DNA of 64,000 nucleotides from Bretschneidera sinensis (taxonomy: Eukaryota > Streptophyta > Magnoliopsida > Brassicales > Akaniaceae). How positions within the stretch are numbered: position 1 is the stretch's first letter; the number at the start of each line of letters is the position of its first letter. Positions 60,537 through 64,000 of this stretch are shown one piece after another. The position numbers and the translations under genes are program-made. Location of the stretch: NCBI GenBank assembly GCA_023935145.1, contig CM043698.1, forward strand, positions 147,516,125 through 147,580,124, given 5' to 3'. The notes beneath the pieces were generated by a model, which was not told where the DNA came from, searched no databases, and saw nothing but the letters and a program-made list of their open reading frames with translations.

Positions 60537-61340
60537 TCATTTCGTACCATTTTCCAAAATGTAATGATATCGAACATCCATATGCTTTGTCCCCTCATAG
60601 AACACCAGATTCCTCCACAAGTGCCCCACACTTTGGCTATCCAAAGACACCACAACCTGCTCTTTTAGGACCTCCCACTCGTCCAACAACCCTTTGCACC
60701 CCATAGCCTCCTTTATGGCTTCCATAGCCGCTATGTATTCTACCCCGGTTGTTATGAGTGCTACCACCGGTTGCCACTGAGCCTTCAAATACCTCAGCAA
60801 CCTCTTCATCCCAAGTCAATGCTTCTTTCCGGGATTACTCACAAATTTGCTGAGAACACCCATTGCCCAAGAAACCCTCAACCGGTTTCTCTCATTTTCT
60901 TGGATTCTACACATCCCAAGGATCTTTTGTGTAAGGCTGAGATCCTTCCTCTCGAACTCCTCACTGAGTTAAGATGTAAACCTTTTCATCATCTTCCTGC
61001 TGTTCCAAACCAGTAGCCCATCAATGACATAGGTGAGGATACTCACCATTTTCTCCACCTTGTGTCCAGGTGAGAAAGTTTTTGTGGCACCTATGTCTTC
61101 TCTTCTTGTGAACCCATTCGCCACCATCCTAGCTTTGTTTTGGACTTCATCTCCTGGAGGGTACCCTTCATTGATCTTGTAAGTGCACTTACATTCTACA
61201 ACTTTCTGCTTTCCTGGAATTTTCACCAATTCCCAGAAGTTGTTCTTTCTCAAAGAATCCATTTCTTCCTCCATAGCTAGCTTCCACTTTGACGAATCCT
61301 TACACTCCATGGCATCTGTGTAAGTTTCTGGTTCAAACAT
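60537..61340 (-). pseudogene. Second Copia: RT remnant and RNase H
   Basis: The frame starts with FEPETYTDAMECKDSSKWKL and the first RT motifs (KMVANG..-like KARMVANGFTRRED), then jumps from FSPGHKVEK straight to TYVIDGLLV. The middle of reverse transcriptase is deleted, and the catalytic YVDD has become YVID. After stops and frame changes it reaches RNase H (VEYIAAMEAIKEAMGCKGLL, SLDSQSVGHL, TKHMDVRYHYI). No active reverse transcriptase can be made. Confidence 0.85.
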
Positions 61341-61343
61341 CCC

Positions 61344-63171
61344 TCATTCTATCCAAGAAGCTGCTGCATCTGTAACATTTGCAAACCCATATCTCAAGGG
61401 TGGTCTAACCACTCTCCTTTCTCGGTCTCTTATGAGCTGGCAGTTATTTACTGCATCAACCTCTTCTTGTTCAGCCTCTCCTTCTTGAGTTTCTTGAGCT
61501 TGGCCTTCATCCAAGGGCTCTACCTGGTCCGAACCCTCTTGCCTCATCTACTCTGCCTGAAGAGTTCTCCTTGATGCAATGCTCCACAACTTCCGGTTTG
61601 GTTTGCTCACTAGCCCCTGCAGGGTTAGTTTTCTCCAAGTAGGGAAATACTAATTCATTAAAAATAACATCCCTACTTATAATCAGTTTCATGCCCTTAT
61701 TTTCTAAGGACCACAACCTATATCCCTTAACCCCATCACCATATCCTAAAAATACACATTTTCTAGATCTTGGGCTAAGTTTATCCTCCTTTTGATGTGC
61801 ATATGCAGCACACCCAAAAGTCCTAAGATTGTTTAATTCAGGGGGTTTTCCACTCCACATCTCCATGGAAGTCTTGAGCTCTAAAGCTCTAGAGGGTGAT
61901 CTATTTATCAAGTATGCAGCTGTAGCTACAGCTTCTCCCCAAAAATATTTTGGTAAACTGGATCCATTTAACATGCACCTAACCTTTTCTATAAGAGTTA
62001 TATTCATTCTTTCAGCAACTCCACTTTGCTAAGGGGTTTCCACAACCGTCCTATGTCTTAGAAAGCCATTTAACTTACAGAATTGATCAAGTTCTTGGTT
62101 AAAAATTTCTAAGCCATTATTGGTTCTTATCCCCTTAACTACTCTACCCATTTGAGTCTCAACCAGTCCTTTCCACACCACTAACTTATTCAAGGTATCT
62201 GATTTATTTCTAAGGAAATAAACCCACACTGTTCTTGAATAATCATCAATTAAAGACAGAAAGTAAAAGTTACCTCCCTGTGTTGGTGTCCTAGCTGGTC
62301 CCCAAAGGTCTGAATGAATGTAGTCAAGAATCCCTTTGGACTTGTGCACTCCGGTGTTGAAGCTGACTCGGTGTTGCTTCCCAAGAATGCAACTCTCACA
62401 GAAATCCAGTTTTTTTACTTTTTCACCACCAAGTAGACCTTCTTTGCTAAGCACTTGTAGGCCATTTTCACTCATGTGTCCCAAGCGAGTGTGCCAAATG
62501 GCTTCCTTGTCCATCTCAGCAATCAAGCTTGCTGCTTGATCATTGGTTTTTGTTTCTCCGATCATCTCATAGAGTCCATCATTTCTTGCTGCCTTGATCA
62601 CTACCAAAGATCCCTTGGCCACCTTGATCTTTCCTCCCTCTACTTTGCATGTATACCTCATGGAATCCAGCTGCCCCAATGAGATCAAATTCCTCTTCAA
62701 ATCTGGAACATACCTCACATTTTCCAGCAGCCTTGTGACTCCATCAAACATCCTCAATTGGATGTCTCCAATCCCTCTCACTTGGTAAGAATTGTCATTC
62801 CCTAAGAAGACTCTTCCATCATTGATCTCCTTGAAAATCTTGAACCAACTCTGGTGAGGGCATATGTGATGAGTGTGCCCGGTGTCCAAGATCCATTTCC
62901 CGCAGACTTCTTGCCCCTTACTCACACCCGAGCACACAACAAGAACATCACCATCTTGTTGTTCTGTTTTAGCAACCAAACCCTCTCCATTCTTGGTATG
63001 GCTTCCTCCTTTATCCCTTGTCATCTTCTTGAAATCTTTCTTGACATGACCCTTCTTATGGCAGTAGTAGCAGCTCTTCCCTCCAAATCTCAATTTGGAA
63101 TGCATTCTCCCATGGCTTTCTCCTCTACCTCTATCCCGGTAGTAGCCATGCATACTGTTGTGCACTCTCAC
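61344..63171 (-). pseudogene. Second Copia: zinc knuckle, protease and integrase
   Basis: In order the frames show a defective zinc knuckle (CYYCHKKGHVKKDF, last Cys replaced by Phe), the protease site KWILDTGHTHHICPH, a GAG-pre-integrase region and the integrase finger (HTRLGHMSENG...CESC). The integrase core has SDLWG and ETP-(stop)-SGVAERMN, but the second catalytic Asp is replaced (RTNNG for RTDNG). An in-frame stop separates the two halves of integrase near 62028. Confidence 0.87.
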
Positions 63172-63340
63172 ATGGCTCTCTCCTCTAACTCTATTCTAGT
63201 AGTAGCTATGCTTGCTGCTGTGCACTCTCCCATGGCTCTCTCCTCTACCTCTGTTCCAGTAGTAGCCATGCTTGCTGCTGTGCACTCTTCCATGGCTCTC
63301 TCCTCTACCTCTGTTCCGGTAGTAGCCATGTTTGCTGCCA
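63111..63340 (-). repeat. 60-bp in-frame tandem repeats in gag linker
   Basis: About four units of 60 bp encode the basic peptide HGYYRNRGRGESHGRVHSS just before the zinc knuckle. One unit carries an in-frame TAG. The relative at 15185-15707 has a single copy of the equivalent linker. Confidence 0.85.
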
Positions 63341-63771
63341 TATCGAGTTATTGGCCTTCTTTTAAAGAATAACCCTTTACCACTTGATGCACTCCTTATC
63401 TTGGCATCAAGATTATCTTACAACTCCTTCTTAGGATCAAATTTAAAAACAAAGATTTGTTTATGAAGATACCTCTTATCCGGGAGAGTCTTGGCAAGAA
63501 ACAACTCATCTAGTTTCTTCCATATTGCAGCTGAATCTTTCGAGTCTCTGCACTCCTTTGTGACATTATCCAACAAGTGTAAGAAGATGGTGTTGTATGC
63601 CATCTTCTTCATCTCAATCTGCTGGTCCTCTGTGGTACTTGCTGGAAAAGCATCATCATCTCCAAGAGCCAAGTCCACTTTTCGTTGCACAAAAACCTCT
63701 TTGATCTTCCGCTTCCACAGGGAAAAATTTCCCTTTCCATCAAACTTCTCAATACCGAAATTTGAAGCCAT
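63340..63771 (-). pseudogene. Second Copia: gag N-terminal part
   Basis: From the ATG at 63769-63771 the frame reads MASNFGIEKFDGKGNFSLWK and continues through AIWKKLDELFLAKTLPDK to DPKKEL. A TAA (63419-63421) follows. DNLD then joins directly to AKIRSASSGKGLF, so roughly 90 codons in the middle of gag, present in the relative at 15237-15701, are deleted. Confidence 0.87.
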
Positions 63772-63822
63772 CTTTTGGGACAAGATCCCTGATTTATACA
63801 CTTCCCACAAATGCTTTCTTCA

Positions 63823-64000
63823 ACCTCAAGAACATAGATCGAAAAAGGATCTTAACACCGTTCTTGAATCTACCTCAAGAAAACGATCAGATCTTGATCT
63901 TTATACCGTTCTTGAATCACCCTCAAGAACACGATCAGATATTGATCTTAACTCCGTCCTTGATTAACCTCAAGAACACGATCAGATATAGATCTTAACT
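63823..64000. repeat. 48-bp leader repeats, about 4 units (cut by window end)
   Basis: Units contain cctcaagaacacgatcagat and a ccgttcttgaat-type end. The array occupies the same place, between primer site and gag, as the shorter array at 21837-21950. Confidence 0.85.

Larger units (their letters stand above)
59294..64000 (-). mobile_element. Second large Copia element (same family as 12184-22934), runs off window
   Basis: The 3' LTR (59294-60337) starts TGTTGGAAATC, like the LTRs at 12184 and 22065, and is followed by the same polypurine complement (atctctacctttgtctaa). Coding order on the minus strand is gag (63771 downward), protease, integrase, RT remnants and RNase H. Leader repeats continue to the window end, so the primer site and 5' LTR should lie just beyond 64000. 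The expected target duplication is CCTTG (59289-59293). Confidence 0.92.

Noticed and set aside
62854..63372. Plus-strand 172-residue repetitive frame (MALSSTSVPVVAM repeats).
   Set aside because: It is the antisense of the gag linker repeats of the minus-strand Copia.

Overview
This window is plant nuclear DNA, most likely from a eudicot. It is AT-rich, with sparse genes separated by long AT-rich stretches. The genes are plant-type: an EP1/bulb-lectin-like secreted glycoprotein, an ALOG (LSH) transcription factor, a PNGase A-like amidase, an LRR receptor-like protein and the intron-bearing remains of a monodehydroascorbate reductase. Copia, Athila and small TRIM-type retroelements lie among them. 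I cannot name the species from sequence alone.

Layout. 0-9 kb: the 5' end of an unrecognised, probably broken gene (minus); a fragment of an EP1-like gene; one intact EP1-like gene (2722-4023, minus); an LTR/promoter-like segment with a 33-bp minisatellite; a TRIM copy (7336-7755); and a third, very decayed EP1 fragment. 9-11.6 kb: AT-rich DNA, an LTR-like segment and an imperfect inverted repeat with arms of about 100 bp. 11.66-22.95 kb: a nested stack in which a TRIM (AATAT target duplication) is split by a 10.75-kb Copia element (870-bp LTRs, GATAT duplication), whose gag gene is itself split by a 5.7-kb Athila-like element (about 1.38-kb LTRs, ATTAG duplication). 23-27 kb: repeat-rich intergenic DNA. 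27555-28079: an intact LSH10-like ALOG gene (plus). 28-36 kb: no gene seen. 36332-42039: a ten-exon MDHAR pseudogene (minus). 44139-46010: an intact PNGase A-like gene (minus). 47.0-47.9 kb: a decayed Copia fragment (plus). 48447-51473: an intact LRR receptor-like protein gene (minus). 52-58.6 kb: AT-rich DNA with Gypsy-LTR-like pieces. 58676-64000: a receptor-like protein tail cut by a small Copia LTR, and that small element cut in turn by a second large Copia of the same family as the one at 12-23 kb. This last element runs off the window.

Four genes look intact: EP1-like, ALOG, PNGase A-like and receptor-like protein. Three of them encode secretory or cell-surface products. There is no sign that they form a pathway; each appears to be an independent eukaryotic gene. 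None of the large retroelements can move by itself as it stands: reverse transcriptase is deleted or mutated in both large Copias and truncated in the Athila. I found no tRNA, rRNA or organellar insertion and nothing resembling a new multi-gene system. The most informative structures are the datable nested insertions, the duplicated primer-binding site in the Copia leader, the overlapping upstream ORF on the ALOG gene, and the two-step disruption of a receptor-like gene.
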